A DNA stretch of 63,823 nt, from the NCBI GenBank assembly GCA_040766985.1, contig JAXGPL010000015.1:1-63823 (forward strand), given 5' to 3'. The notes below the pieces were generated by a model. The model did no database searches and was not told where the DNA came from. It saw only the letters and a program-made list of their open reading frames with translations. This DNA comes from JAXGPL01 sp040766985 (GTDB taxonomy: Bacteria; Bacillota; Sulfobacillia; JAUYEG01). Below, piece by piece: positions 44,659 to 54,505 of the stretch (positions are counted from its first letter, which is position 1; each line of letters begins with the position of its first letter). The translations under genes were made by a program, and so were the position numbers.

Positions 44659-44711
44659 GCAGCCGCGCGGTTATCGTTGCATCGACCTGCAAAGGCCGGC
44701 CTTCTCGAAGC

Positions 44712-45929
44712 CTACCCGGTTACCCGTGCCGTTGCTTCGGCAGGGGCCGCGGTCGCGACGGTTTCCGGGGCGGCGACGCCGTTGCTGTAGCCCCTGGTCA
44801 GAGCGCTGAAGACCACGGTTCCGAACAGGGCTACCGCAGCAGCCGCCCGGAATGCGACCGACATGGAGAACATCTCCATCAGCGAGCCGCCCAGGGTCGA
44901 TCCGCACGCCATACCCAGCGCCTGCGCGGTCGAGTCGATGCCCATCATCGAACCCATGCCGAACGTACGGCCCTTGTCTACCGCAATCGCCGACGCGGCC
45001 GGGACCGCCGTGCCTGATCCCAGGCCGAGCAGAATGGCTACAGCTCCGAGCAACAGGAACGACGTGGCCGACGGGGTCAAGAACAAGGCCACCGGCATGA
45101 TCACGAACCCGACCAGGCAGAGGTAGCGGCGGTTGTACCTGTCGGCCAGCTTGCCGCTGACCGGCTGCATGATCGACTCCACGCCCGAACGCATGGTTAC
45201 GACTAAACCGGTCTGCGAGCTTGACAGGCCCAATAGCGAATCGCCGATGATCGGCATCAGCGCGGAGAAGATGCCCCGGCCGACTTCGACGAAACTGCGG
45301 CCCGCGATCAGCCCGACGACCTGGCGATCCCGGAAGGGCCGGAAATCCAGGCCCCGCCGTTGGAGCGCTCCCTTCTTGGGCGGCATGCTGGGCACAGAGC
45401 GCCACACAAAGAACGAGGCGAGCAGCGAGAGGGCAGTCATGCCGTAGAACGGCGCGTTGAGGCTGAAGTTGTCCGCCAGCAGTCCGCCGACCAGCGGACC
45501 AAACGCGAAGCCCAGGCTAAAAGCGAGTGCGAACTGGCCCATGATCGCGCCTTCACGTCCCTTGGGCGCGAGGTCGCCCGCGTACGCACGCGCCACCGGC
45601 ATGACCATCGCCGAGAACGCCCCCTGCGCTACCCTGGCCAAAAACAGCTGCACAGGATTGCGCGAGAGCATAAATCCGACGGAAACCAAGGCATAACCTA
45701 GTAAGCCGCCGAGCATCAGGCTCTTCTTGTCGCGGCGATCGGCGAGGCTTCCGACGACCAATGTGAACACCGCCCGGACGAGTGGGTTGGCGCCGAAGAT
45801 CAGCCCGATCCAGAACCCGTTGGCCCCGAGCGTGTCCGCGTAGATCGGAAGGAGGGGTACGATAAGACCCACGCCGAGGGACGTGGTCAGCATTGCCGTG
45901 AGTAGAGCAAAGAACGCCTTGCGATCCAT
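44712..45929 (-). CDS. MFS transporter (drug or metabolite exporter type)
   Basis: 405 residues from an ATG at 45929; the upstream GGGAA is weak and distant. Twelve predicted helices. Loop motif 'GSLADRRDKKSLMLGGLLGYAL' between helices 2 and 3, 'QGAFSAMVMPVARAYAGDLAPKGREGAIMG' in helices 4-5 and 'GKLADRYNRRYLCLVGF' in the second half. It resembles multidrug or sugar-efflux MFS proteins; substrate unknown. It is convergent with the thioredoxin-like gene. A TATACT box on the minus strand (45978-45983) may be its promoter. Confidence 0.85.
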   Translation of the reverse strand: MDRKAFFALLTAMLTTSLGVGLIVPLLPIYADTLGANGFWIGLIFGANPLVRAVFTLVVGSLADRRDKKSLMLGGLLGYALVSVGFMLSRNPVQLFLARVAQGAFSAMVMPVARAYAGDLAPKGREGAIMGQFALAFSLGFAFGPLVGGLLADNFSLNAPFYGMTALSLLASFFVWRSVPSMPPKKGALQRRGLDFRPFRDRQVVGLIAGRSFVEVGRGIFSALMPIIGDSLLGLSSSQTGLVVTMRSGVESIMQPVSGKLADRYNRRYLCLVGFVIMPVALFLTPSATSFLLLGAVAILLGLGSGTAVPAASAIAVDKGRTFGMGSMMGIDSTAQALGMACGSTLGGSLMEMFSMSVAFRAAAAVALFGTVVFSALTRGYSNGVAAPETVATAAPAEATARVTG

Positions 45930-46448
45930 GAAGGTTGAATATTCCCTTCGCTGCGCGAAATTCCTGCTAGCAGAAGTAGTATACGATCGCGGTCCGGCAT
46001 CAGCGAACGCAATAGGGGGCTATGGCGGTAAACGCAATAAGGCTGTAAGGCGGCGGAAGGCACAAAGGACGGGGCTGGGGCCCCGCCCTTTGCTGAGGAG
46101 GAGGAGGATCGGCGGGGACCGGCAGACGGTCTACTGGGCCCCGCCCGTTCTTGCGCACCAGCAGGCGTGCAATCAAGCTTTCTGACTTGATTATGGCCCG
46201 GGCCGAGAAGGCGCGAATCCTACTTCAGTGCACTTATGCCTGCTACTTTAGAGTACTCCCCAACTACCTCTCTGGTGCCCCGGACCAAGCCAGGCGACGC
46301 CGCATTTAGCAGGGCTTCTGGCATTTCAAACCCAGGCACGGCAAGAGGCAGGAAAACCATTCGCTAGGCGAAAGTTAGATAAGCTTAACGGCAATTTGCG
46401 GCTTTTGGCACTGACTATCGGAATGCGACGGGAAAGGATCGACCCCCA
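45930..46448. other. 519-bp divergent intergenic region with repeats and hairpins
   Basis: No gene is seen. It holds a 25-bp imperfect direct repeat beginning AACGCAATA (46006-46054), a strong GC-rich hairpin (AAAGGACGGGGC with GCCCCGCCCTTT, 46064-46091), and an AATCAAG/CTTGATT palindrome (46171-46192). A promoter-like TATACT on the minus strand is at 45978. The region probably controls both flanking MFS genes. Confidence 0.5.
46171..46192. promoter_or_regulatory. Palindrome AATCAAG-N8-CTTGATT
   Basis: Perfect 7-bp arms about 260 nt upstream of the DHA2 transporter. AT-rich palindromes of this size are common MarR/TetR operators, but no such regulator is encoded nearby. Confidence 0.4.
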
Positions 46449-47912
46449 GTGGCTGAGACCGAGACCGGCGGAAGACGCCTGCTGCGAGCAAAGTACATCG
46501 CCCTCGCCAACCTGACGTTGGCATCGTTCATGACGGTGTTGAACACCAACATGATCAGGGTCGCGGTGGGCGAACTGCTGGCTGCCTTCAGCGTGACCGT
46601 CACGGAACTCACCTGGGTTTTCAATGCCTACACCCTGGTCTACGCGATTCTGATGCCGATCTTCGGACGGCTCGGAGACATGTACGGGCGCAAGAAGTTC
46701 TTCTTGGGCGGCCTTGTTGTGTTCATTGTCGGCTCTGCGCTTTCAAGTGTGTCTCCTAGCTTCATCACGTTGATCTTGGCGAGGTGCATCCAGGCCCTGG
46801 GCGCCGCCACGGTGTTCCCCAACGCGCTGGTGATGGCCACCAGTCTTTTCGGCCCCGAGCAGCGGGGCCGCGTGCTCGGCATCTGGGCCGCTTCCTCTTC
46901 TCTCGGCAGCATGATCGGGCCGACGCTGGGCGGTTTCCTTGCCCAGTACTTCGCGTGGCGATCGATCTTCTACGTCAACATCCCGATCGGAATCCTCGCT
47001 GTGGTCGCCGGTTGGATCCAGCTCAAGGAGCCGGGGCAGCGCGAGGCACGGAAACCCTTTGATATCGCGGGGGCGCTGACTCTCGGCGCAGCGATGTTGT
47101 GCCTTCTGCTGTACCTGACCGGCGTTCAGGAGCACGGGTGGGGGACCTGGAGGGCTCCTGCCCTGGTCGGCGGCTGTGCCGTGCTGGTAATGGTCTTCTA
47201 CACGATCGAGAAGCGCTCTGAAAGCCCCATGGTCGACCTCGGGATGTTCAAGAGCGGCGCGATGGTCACCGCCCTCGTCCTCGGGATGATCCACATGTTT
47301 TGCGGCCAGGGCTCGACGTTCTTGCTGCCGCTGTTTCTGACGTCCGTCCAGAACCTCTCGCCCGCGGTGATGGGACTGGTGATGTTTCCGGGGTCCCTGG
47401 TCGGAGTCATCGGCGGACCGGTCAGTGGGACGCTGTCGGACCGGTTTGGCAGCCGCCGCCCCGTCATGGCGGGGATGTTCGCGCGCTCCGTCGCCAACGC
47501 CCTATTTGCGCTTCTGTCTGTCATCTCCAGCGCATGGACAGTGATCTGGCTGCGGTTCATTACCGTGTTCGGCGGCAGCGCGACATGGTCGCCGCTGCTC
47601 AGTTTCGTCCTCGCCGAAAACCCGCCCGAGCGCGCCGGCGTCGTCACCGGAGTCTTCAACATGATCCGGTTCATCGGCGGCATCCTCGGCACAACCCTGG
47701 CGGGGATGATCATCGACTCCCACATGGACGGAGAGGCCTACACGGGTACCGGAACGATCACCCGCTGGGGCGGCTCGCCCGGATTCTTCGAAGCGTTCCT
47801 CATGCTCGCCTTCGTGTCGTTATCGGGCTTCATACTCGCCTCTCGCCTGCGGCATACCAAAGAAGCCGCGGCCAGGGTCAAGGCTGAGCAAGCGGCGGCG
47901 GCAAACGGCTAG
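46449..47912 (+). CDS. DHA2-family (EmrB/QacA) MFS drug-resistance transporter
   Basis: 487 residues from a GTG at 46449 with AAAGGA about 10 nt upstream. Fourteen predicted helices. Signature elements are 'LTWVFNAYTLVYAILMPIFGRLGDMYGRKKFF' and 'LARCIQALGAATVFPNALVMATSLF', followed by 'GIWAASSSLGSMIGPTLGGFLAQYFAWRSIFYVNIPIGI', the DHA2 helix-5 antiporter motif. It likely exports hydrophobic compounds using the proton gradient. It is preceded by a long regulatory region and followed by purB on the same strand about 85 nt later. Confidence 0.9.
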   Translation: MAETETGGRRLLRAKYIALANLTLASFMTVLNTNMIRVAVGELLAAFSVTVTELTWVFNAYTLVYAILMPIFGRLGDMYGRKKFFLGGLVVFIVGSALSSVSPSFITLILARCIQALGAATVFPNALVMATSLFGPEQRGRVLGIWAASSSLGSMIGPTLGGFLAQYFAWRSIFYVNIPIGILAVVAGWIQLKEPGQREARKPFDIAGALTLGAAMLCLLLYLTGVQEHGWGTWRAPALVGGCAVLVMVFYTIEKRSESPMVDLGMFKSGAMVTALVLGMIHMFCGQGSTFLLPLFLTSVQNLSPAVMGLVMFPGSLVGVIGGPVSGTLSDRFGSRRPVMAGMFARSVANALFALLSVISSAWTVIWLRFITVFGGSATWSPLLSFVLAENPPERAGVVTGVFNMIRFIGGILGTTLAGMIIDSHMDGEAYTGTGTITRWGGSPGFFEAFLMLAFVSLSGFILASRLRHTKEAAARVKAEQAAAANG

Positions 47913-47997
47913 GGCCTGAAGGGGGCGTGGCACCCCGCGGCAAAAGAGACAGGGAAATCCTGTCCAGGCTGGATGGTCTTCCGGAGGAGTGACGCAC

Positions 47998-49302
47998 TTG
48001 ATCAAGCGCTACACGCGCCCTGAGATGGGTGCGATTTGGGAACTCAAGAACAAGTACGAGACCTGGCTCAAGGTCGAGATCCTGGCCTGCGAGGCGTGGG
48101 CTGAGCTGGGCGTAATCCCGCGCGAGGCCGTGGCCGAGATCAAGGACAAGGCCAGGGTCGACGTCGACCGGATCCTCGAAATAGAGAGCCAGGTCAAACA
48201 CGACCTGATCGCCTTCGTCACCGGCGTGGCCGAGACGGTCGGAGATGCCGGCAAGTACATCCACTACGGCATGACGTCCTACGATGTCGAGGACACCGCC
48301 CTGCCGTTGCTGATGCGCCAATCGGCGGACATCCTGTTGCGCGGACTGGGCGAGCTTGAGGCGGTCCTCGCGGAGCGGGCCGTCGAGCACAAACACACGC
48401 CGATGATCGGCCGGACCCACGGCGTCCATGCCGAGCCGACCACGTTCGGCCTTAAGCTAGCCCTTTGGCTTGACGAAACCCGCCGCAACATCGTCAGGCT
48501 CAAAGCCGCGCGCGAAACCATCTCCGTCGGCAAGCTGTCCGGCGCCGTCGGCACCTTTGCCAACATCGACCCCTTCGTCGAGCGGTATGTGTGTGACAAG
48601 CTCGGCCTTAAGCCGGCTCCCGTCAGCACGCAGATCATCCAGCGCGACCGGCACGCCCAGTTCCTGACGGCAATTGCCATTTGTGCATCCTCGCTCGACA
48701 AGTTCGCCACCGAGATCCGCAATCTGCAGCGGACCGAGATCCGCGAGGTCCAAGAGCCCTTTGGTGGAAAGGCCGGGGCCGTCACCAAGGGCTCAAGCGC
48801 CATGCCCCACAAGCGCAACCCCGAGCTTTCGGAGCGCGTGTCCGGCCTGTCGAGGGTGATGCGCGCCAACTCCCTGGCTGCCCTGGAGAATGTCGCGCTG
48901 TGGCACGAGCGCGACATCACCAACAGCTCCCCGGAGCGCGTGATCATCCCCGACAGCTGCATTCTGCTCGACTACGTCCTTGACCGGATGATCTACATCA
49001 TCCGCGGCATGACGGTCAACGCGGACCGTATGCGGCGCAACCTCGAATCGACGGGCGGCCTCGTCTTCAGCCAGCAGGTAATGCTTGCGCTGGTCGAAGC
49101 GGGCGTGCAGCGCGAACGAGCGTACGCCATCGTGCAGGCCCATGCGATGGATGCGTGGGACAACGACAAGGTATTCAGGGAGCTCGTCGCCAACGACCCC
49201 GGGGTCAAGGCGATCGTGCCGCCCGAGCGGTTGGCCGAAGCCTTCAACCTCGAACGGCAGTTAGGCCATGTCGACTACATCTTCAAACGGGTGGGCCTCT
49301 AA
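47998..49302 (+). CDS. purB: Adenylosuccinate lyase
   Basis: 434 residues from the TTG at 47998. GGAGGA (47983-47988) is 9 nt from this TTG but touches the in-frame GTG at 47989, and the product then begins 'MIKRYTRPEMGAIW' like known PurB. It converts SAICAR to AICAR and adenylosuccinate to AMP. The fumarase-family signature 'GSSAMPHKRNPELSERVSGL' and 'GRTHGVHAEPTTFG' (general-base region) are intact. The first conserved segment reads 'GMTSYDVEDTAL', where TSS or TST is more usual. purC starts 1 nt after the stop, forming an operon. Confidence 0.93.
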   Translation: MIKRYTRPEMGAIWELKNKYETWLKVEILACEAWAELGVIPREAVAEIKDKARVDVDRILEIESQVKHDLIAFVTGVAETVGDAGKYIHYGMTSYDVEDTALPLLMRQSADILLRGLGELEAVLAERAVEHKHTPMIGRTHGVHAEPTTFGLKLALWLDETRRNIVRLKAARETISVGKLSGAVGTFANIDPFVERYVCDKLGLKPAPVSTQIIQRDRHAQFLTAIAICASSLDKFATEIRNLQRTEIREVQEPFGGKAGAVTKGSSAMPHKRNPELSERVSGLSRVMRANSLAALENVALWHERDITNSSPERVIIPDSCILLDYVLDRMIYIIRGMTVNADRMRRNLESTGGLVFSQQVMLALVEAGVQRERAYAIVQAHAMDAWDNDKVFRELVANDPGVKAIVPPERLAEAFNLERQLGHVDYIFKRVGL

Positions 49303-49303
49303 G

Positions 49304-50044
49304 ATGTCGAAGATCGAGACGCATTTGGACCGGCTATATGAGGGCAAAGCCAAAGTCGTCTTTCGTACCGCGGACCCCGGCGTGCTGTGGGTTCACTACA
49401 AGGACGATGCCACGGCCTTTGACGGCACCAAGCGGGGAACCATTGGAGGCAAGGGCTACTGCAACGCACATATCTCAGCGCTTGCCTTCGGCTACCTCGA
49501 GCACGCCGGCATAGAGACGCACATGATCGAACTGCGGCCGCCTACCGACATGCTGGTGCGCAAGGTCAAGATCCTCCCTGTCGAGGTCGTGATGCGCAAC
49601 GTCGCCGCGGGGAGCATCAGCAAGCGGCTCGGCATCCCCGAGGGCACAGACCTTCCCTTCCCGGTCCTGCAGCATTTCTACAAGAACGACGAACTGCACG
49701 ACCCGCTGATGAATGAGGACGAAATCCGGGCGATGGGTCTCGCCACCCCCGAGCAGATGGCCGGGGTCAACCGCCAGGCGAGGCGGATCAACGAGCTGCT
49801 CCAGCGCTTTTTCGCCGAAGCCGACCTGATCCTCGTCGACTTCAAACTGGAGTTCGGCGTGGACTCGCGCGGCAAGGTCATTCTCGCGGACGAGATCTCG
49901 CCCGACACCTGCCGCCTTTGGGACCGTGAGACCCGCACCAAGCTCGACAAGGACCGCTTCCGTCGCGACCTGGGCGGGGTTGAGGAAGCGTACCAGGAAG
50001 TCCTGCGCCGGCTGCGCGCCGTACACGGAAAAGACCAGAGCTAG
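49304..50044 (+). CDS. purC: Phosphoribosylaminoimidazole-succinocarboxamide (SAICAR) synthase
   Basis: 246 residues from the ATG at 49304, 1 nt after purB. It ligates aspartate to CAIR using ATP, the step before PurB. Conserved PurC elements: 'LYEGKAKVVF' at the N-terminus, 'KRGTIGGKGYCNAHIS', 'LPVEVVMRNVAAGSISKRLG', 'LILVDFKLEFG' and 'LADEISPDTCRLWD'. Full length. Translation is likely coupled to purB. The rest of the purine pathway is not in this window. Confidence 0.95.
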   Translation: MSKIETHLDRLYEGKAKVVFRTADPGVLWVHYKDDATAFDGTKRGTIGGKGYCNAHISALAFGYLEHAGIETHMIELRPPTDMLVRKVKILPVEVVMRNVAAGSISKRLGIPEGTDLPFPVLQHFYKNDELHDPLMNEDEIRAMGLATPEQMAGVNRQARRINELLQRFFAEADLILVDFKLEFGVDSRGKVILADEISPDTCRLWDRETRTKLDKDRFRRDLGGVEEAYQEVLRRLRAVHGKDQS

Positions 50045-50078
50045 AAGCCGGCCCGGCACCGCGGAGGGAGGTGGGTAC

Positions 50079-50519
50079 ATGCGGCCCTATCTTCAGTTTT
50101 CCGTGCTGTGCGACGACATCGGACGCACCGGCGACGGTAAAATGATCGTCCACGGAGTGTTTGAGAGCATCGTCGCCCCTTCCTTTCCGGCGACGCACCG
50201 GCCCTGCTATGTTTCAAACCGGTGGTCCGGCGGGGCGGGCACGTTCCGCGAGAGAGTCCGGGTGGTCAGCTCTGACGGCGACACCGTGATCCTCAACGGC
50301 CCGGAAACCACCTTCACTCTCCGCTCCCGGGCGTCATGCCACACGGTCATCTGCCGGCTGGGCGGACTGTCCTTCGACAAGCCGGGCACCTATTACGTAC
50401 AGGTCCTGCTCGACGACACCGTCGTCTGCGAGTACGCTCTGGCGGTCCGGGAGCCGGAGCCCACAAGCGCCCCGGGCGGGCGGCGCAAACGGGAGGGCAA
50501 GACCCCAGTGCAGAACTAG
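50079..50519 (+). CDS. DUF6941 family protein
   Basis: 146 residues from an ATG at 50079 with AGGGAGGT 7 nt upstream. 'MRPYLQFSVLCDDIGRTGDGKMIVHGVFESI' followed by a beta-sandwich pattern ('TFTLRSRASCHTVICRLGGLSFDKPGTYYVQVLLDDTVVCEYAL') fits the DUF6941 group, proteins of unknown function found in many bacteria. It lies 34 nt after purC on the same strand and may be read from the same transcript. Confidence 0.65.
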   Translation: MRPYLQFSVLCDDIGRTGDGKMIVHGVFESIVAPSFPATHRPCYVSNRWSGGAGTFRERVRVVSSDGDTVILNGPETTFTLRSRASCHTVICRLGGLSFDKPGTYYVQVLLDDTVVCEYALAVREPEPTSAPGGRRKREGKTPVQN

Positions 50520-50580
50520 CCGCCAGGCCGGCCCCCCACCCGCGGCCGGCCTGGCGATACAGAGCCGAGGGGGCGACGCG

Positions 50581-51961
50581 AGTGATTCAGGCCGACCTGG
50601 TGGTCACAAACGCGCAGGTTTTCGGGGTCCACGGGAGTTTCCAGGGCGGGGTCGCTGTCAAGGACGGGGTGGTCGTCGCTGGGCGACGATTCGGTGCTCC
50701 CCGCGGGCCGGGAGACGATCGATGCCCAGGGCAAAGCCCTGCTTCCCGGCTTGATCGACGCTCACGTACATATCCGTGCCCCGGGACGCCATGACCGCGA
50801 GGATTTCTACTCGGGGACGCTGCCGCCGCGGGCGGTATCACGACTATCCTCGAGATGCCCGTCTCGCAGCCCGGCGTTGCCAATGCCGACATCCTCTCGG
50901 CGGGCCGCGGCTGCCGCAGCGGATGCGGTAGTGGACTTCGGCCTCTACGGCGGCGGCGGCGCGTCCAACACCGCGGAGATCGCAGGGATGGCGGAGGCGG
51001 GCGCCGTCGGCTTCAAGACCTTCATGCACGCCCCGCCCAAGGGGCGCGAGCAGGAGTACGAAGGACTGCACGTTGTCGATGACGGGGCTCTGTACGATGT
51101 CTTCGCGGCAGTGGCAAAGAAGGTCTTCTGGCCTGTGTGCACGCCGAGAACAACGAGTTGGTCGAGCACGGCATTGCCTCCATGCGTGCCCAGGGAAGAC
51201 TCGACTCCTTCGCCCACGGCCCGTCACGGCCCCCGCTGGCTGAGATCGAAGCCGCCAACCGGGTCATCCTGTTGGCCAAGGACGCCGGGTGCAGGGTCAG
51301 CATCTGTCACATCAGCCTTCCGGAAACCGCCCTCATGGCGCGCCGCGCACGCTTTTCGGGGCAGGAAGTGCTGATCGAGACCTGCCCGCACTACCTCGTC
51401 CTGGATGAAAGCGTGATGGGCGACCTGGGCCCCTTCGCCAAGATCAACCCGCCGCTGCGGTCCGAAGACGACCGGCGCGGCCTCTGGAACTGCCTTGAGC
51501 AGGGGTGGATCGACTACGTCTCTTCCGACCACGCGCCGTTCACCCTGGCGGACAAGGAAGGTTCGCCCAATGACATCTTCGCGGTCCCCGCGGGCGCGCC
51601 GGGCCTGGAGACGATGGTCCCCGTGCTGGCCGACGAGATGCTCAGGTCGTCGGCGGACGGGCTCGCCACGCTGGTCAAGCTGTGCTCGCTCAACCCGGCG
51701 ATCGCGTTCGGGCTGTACCCGCAAAAGGGGGTGCTGCAGCCCGGGTCCGACGGCGATATGGTACTGCTCGACGTGTCAGCTACCGGGGTGATCAGACGTG
51801 AGGAAATGATGACAAAGTCCCGGGAGAGCGCGCGGCTGTATGACGGGTGGGAAGTGACCGGTTGGCCCGTGATGACGATTGTCCGCGGCCGGATTGTAAT
51901 GCGCGACGGCCGGATCGTCGGTGAGCGCGGTTTCGGCCGGATGGTGCGTCCACGCAGGTAG
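50581..51961 (+). pseudogene. Cyclic amidohydrolase (dihydroorotase/allantoinase type), four frame breaks
   Basis: About 455 residues when repaired, from the GTG at 50581 ('VIQADLVVTNAQVFG'). Metal-site motifs survive in separate frames: 'GLIDAHVHIRAPG', 'GAVGFKTFMHA', 'CVHAENNELVEHG', 'ISICHIS-like ICHISLPE', 'ETCPHYLVLDE', 'KINPPLRSEDD' and 'VSSDHAPFT'. The HAEN, CHIS and SDHAP series is typical of allantoinase and DHOase homologs. Frames break near 50682, 50819, 50903 and 51132; each is restored by one G or C in a short run. An intact enzyme that opens allantoin, dihydroorotate or hydantoin-like rings is likely in the living cell. Confidence 0.75.
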
Positions 51962-51999
51962 TCAGGAGGTCGCCGCGTGCCTGCCACCGTACTTTCCGG

Positions 52000-52764
52000 A
52001 TGAACCGTGGGCGGGTTCACCGCTATGAAAAGGACGGCAAGCTCCACGTCATTTTCCAGTCGCCGGATGACGAGCGTGTCGCGCGCTTCAAGTTCGGTTT
52101 CGAGTTAGGCGTCGAACCTGACCAACGCGGGCCGCTTTCGGCTAACGAACGCATCTCCTACGAGATCGGCGAGATCCTGGGGCTGCCGGTCCGCCCGATT
52201 CAGTTCTACAACTACCACGGCCTGCGAGGCCACCTGGCCTGGGCGGTAAGTCACACGGCAAGGCCGTGGAACCAGCTCGGACTGGGACATCAAGCGCCAT
52301 CCGCAGCGCTTTCTCCACCAGCCCGACATCCTGGCGCGAATGCTCGTGTACGACATCTTCATCTACAACCACGATCGCCACGAGGGCAACATCCTCGTGA
52401 CCGAGCGCAGCCGCGACGGGGCGCACGACGTGTACCTGATCGACCATGATCTGGCACTGTTCGGCCGCTACCGAAAGTGGAGCACCTTCCGGTGGTGGCA
52501 TAAGGCATGGGACGACCCGTCAATCTTCATCCGTACGCTAGATGTCAGGGCTGCCGTGCGGCGTTTCGAACAACTCGAACCCACGGTCGCGGACATCGAG
52601 GCGATTGGCCATGTGCTGGAGCGCATGGTGGACGGCATTGTTGACCTCAGCGAGGCTACCTGACCCACTTCGAGGCCCACACCATCAAGCAAATGCTGGC
52701 CCGGCGGCAGGAGAAGCTGCGTGGCCTGCTTGAACAATGGTGTCTCAACGAGGCCCTGTTTTGA
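52000..52764 (+). pseudogene. HipA-like/PI3K-like kinase fold protein, frame-disrupted
   Basis: Pieces in three frames make one protein of about 250 residues. The first, from 52000, has 'VIFQSPDDERVARFKFGFE' and 'SANERISYEIGEILGLPVRPIQFYN'. The second has 'MLVYDIFIYNHDRHEGNILV', whose NxDRHxGN is the catalytic loop of HipA_2 and phosphoinositide kinases, and 'VYLIDHDLALFG', the metal-binding Asp. The third is the C-terminal helix ending at 52764. One break is near 52230-52290; the other is repaired by one C at 52659-52660, giving 'DLSEATLTHFEAHT'. The start is uncertain. No partner antitoxin gene is visible, so it is not assigned as a toxin-antitoxin kinase. Confidence 0.6.
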
Positions 52765-52800
52765 ACGACGGGCCGGTGAGAAGGGAGATTTTCTTCACCT

Positions 52801-54505
52801 ATGTCCACTCTAACCAAGCCCCACGGCTATCCGCTCTACGGTGACATCGCGGACTTCCTGGCCGAGTGCCGGCGCATCTACCCCGGCCTGTGCCAGGTCT
52901 ATCCCGTCGGCAAGAGCCACCTCGGGCGCGACATCCTCTGCTGCGAGCTGACCTGCGAGGGGACGGGCGCGGGCAAGGATAAGCCTGCTTACTACATTGA
53001 CGCCAATCACCACGCCGGAGAGGTGACCGGGGCGGCAACAGCCCTCTATACCATCTGGTATCTCCTCACCAACTACGGGACGGACGAGTTGTGTACGCGC
53101 CTGCTCAACGAGCAGGTATTCTACGTCGTCCCGCGCGTGGCGGTCGACGGCAGCGAGGTGTACCTCACCACGCCGGAGACACTGCGTTCAAGCGTCAGAC
53201 CGTACCCGGAAACCGAGGAGAAACCCGGCCTCTACCCGGCGGACATTGACGGCGACGGGCACATCCTCGTGATGCGCGTGAGGGACGAGAGCGGTCCGTG
53301 GAAGGTTTCCAGGGAGGATCCCCGGCTGATGGTCCGGCGGGCCCCCGGCGAGAAGGGCGGCGTGTATTACCGTCTCTATTCCGAAGGCCTGATCCGGGAA
53401 TGGGAGGGCGTCGAAATCAAGGCCGCGCCGCCCAAGTGGGGCCTTGACTTCAACCGCAACTACCCCGGCACTTGGGCGCCCGAAAGCGTTCAGCCGGGGG
53501 CCGGGCCGTACCCCGCAAGCGAGCCCGAGGTGCGGACGGTGGTCGAGTTCATGGCCGGCCACCCCAATATCGCCGGCGCGATGAGCTACCACACGATGGG
53601 CGGGATGATCCTGCGTTCGCATTGCGCCAAGCCCGACGAGCGCCTGCCGCGGGCGGACCTGGCGGCGATGAAACGGCTCGCCGAAACCGGTATGCGACAC
53701 ACCGGCTACCCGACTTGGTCGATCTACGAGGAGTTCACGGTCGACAAAGAGCGGCCGCCGATCGGCAGTTGGATGGACTGGGCGTACGACCTCAACGGCA
53801 TCCTGCCGATGGCGATCGAGCTCTGGGACATGGCGCAACACGCCGGGTTACCCAAGCGCAAGCCCAAGGAAAACATGGAGCTCTCTTCGCGGAGCGGAGG
53901 CGACACAGCTTGCGTTGCTGCGCTGGAACGACCGCGTGATGGCGGGCCGGTGTTTCGTCAACTGGCGCGAGTTTGAGCACCCGCAGCTCGGGACGGTCGA
54001 GTTGGGCGGATGGTTGCCCAAGACGGCGCACCAGAACCCGCCCGTCGAGCTGCTCGAAGGCGAATGCCACAAATGCGCGATGTTCACCCTCGACCACGCG
54101 GCGATGGCGCCGCGGCTGGTGGTGGAGTCGTTTGCGGCCGAGGCGATCGGCGCCGCGACGGCGGTAGGGGAGAAGCTTTACCGGCTGACCGCGGTGATCG
54201 ACAACCTCGGCTACCTGCCGACCAACGTCACGCAGCAGGCCGTCATGACCCGGGTCGCCAAGCCCGTCAGCTACGAGATCACGGCCGGCGGGGACGATTC
54301 GTTCGCGTGCGTCGCAGGTAAGGCCAGGGGCGAGGTCGGGCACCTGCCGGGCCACGGCTCGCCGACGGGCATGTACGGGCACTTCTCACCGGAAACCCGC
54401 AGGAAGCTGGAGTGGGTGGTTTCGGCAAAGCCTGGTGTCACGCTGGCGCTCAAAGCCGGCAGCCCCAAATGCGGGACGGCCACGGCCGAGGTCCTGCTGC
54501 AGTAG
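52801..54505 (+). CDS. M14-family zinc carboxypeptidase, copy 1 (one frameshift)
   Basis: About 567 residues after repair, from an ATG at 52801. Zinc motif 'DANHHAGEVTG' (HxxE), 'LDFNRNYPGTW' (substrate Arg), 'AMSYHTMGGM' (third zinc His) and 'PMAIELWDMA' (catalytic Glu) are all present. The C-terminal half ('FVNWREFEHPQLGTVELGGWLPKT') is a beta-rich extra domain shared with copy 2. The frame breaks near 53891; one added G joins 'MELSSR' to 'GAEATQLALLRW'. No clear signal peptide. It should remove C-terminal residues from peptides. A close paralog lies at 62131. Confidence 0.8.

Noticed and set aside
52000..52764. HipA toxin of a HipBA toxin-antitoxin pair
   Set aside because: No HipB-like HTH gene is adjacent, and the protein resembles the broader HipA_2/PI3K-like group rather than canonical HipA.
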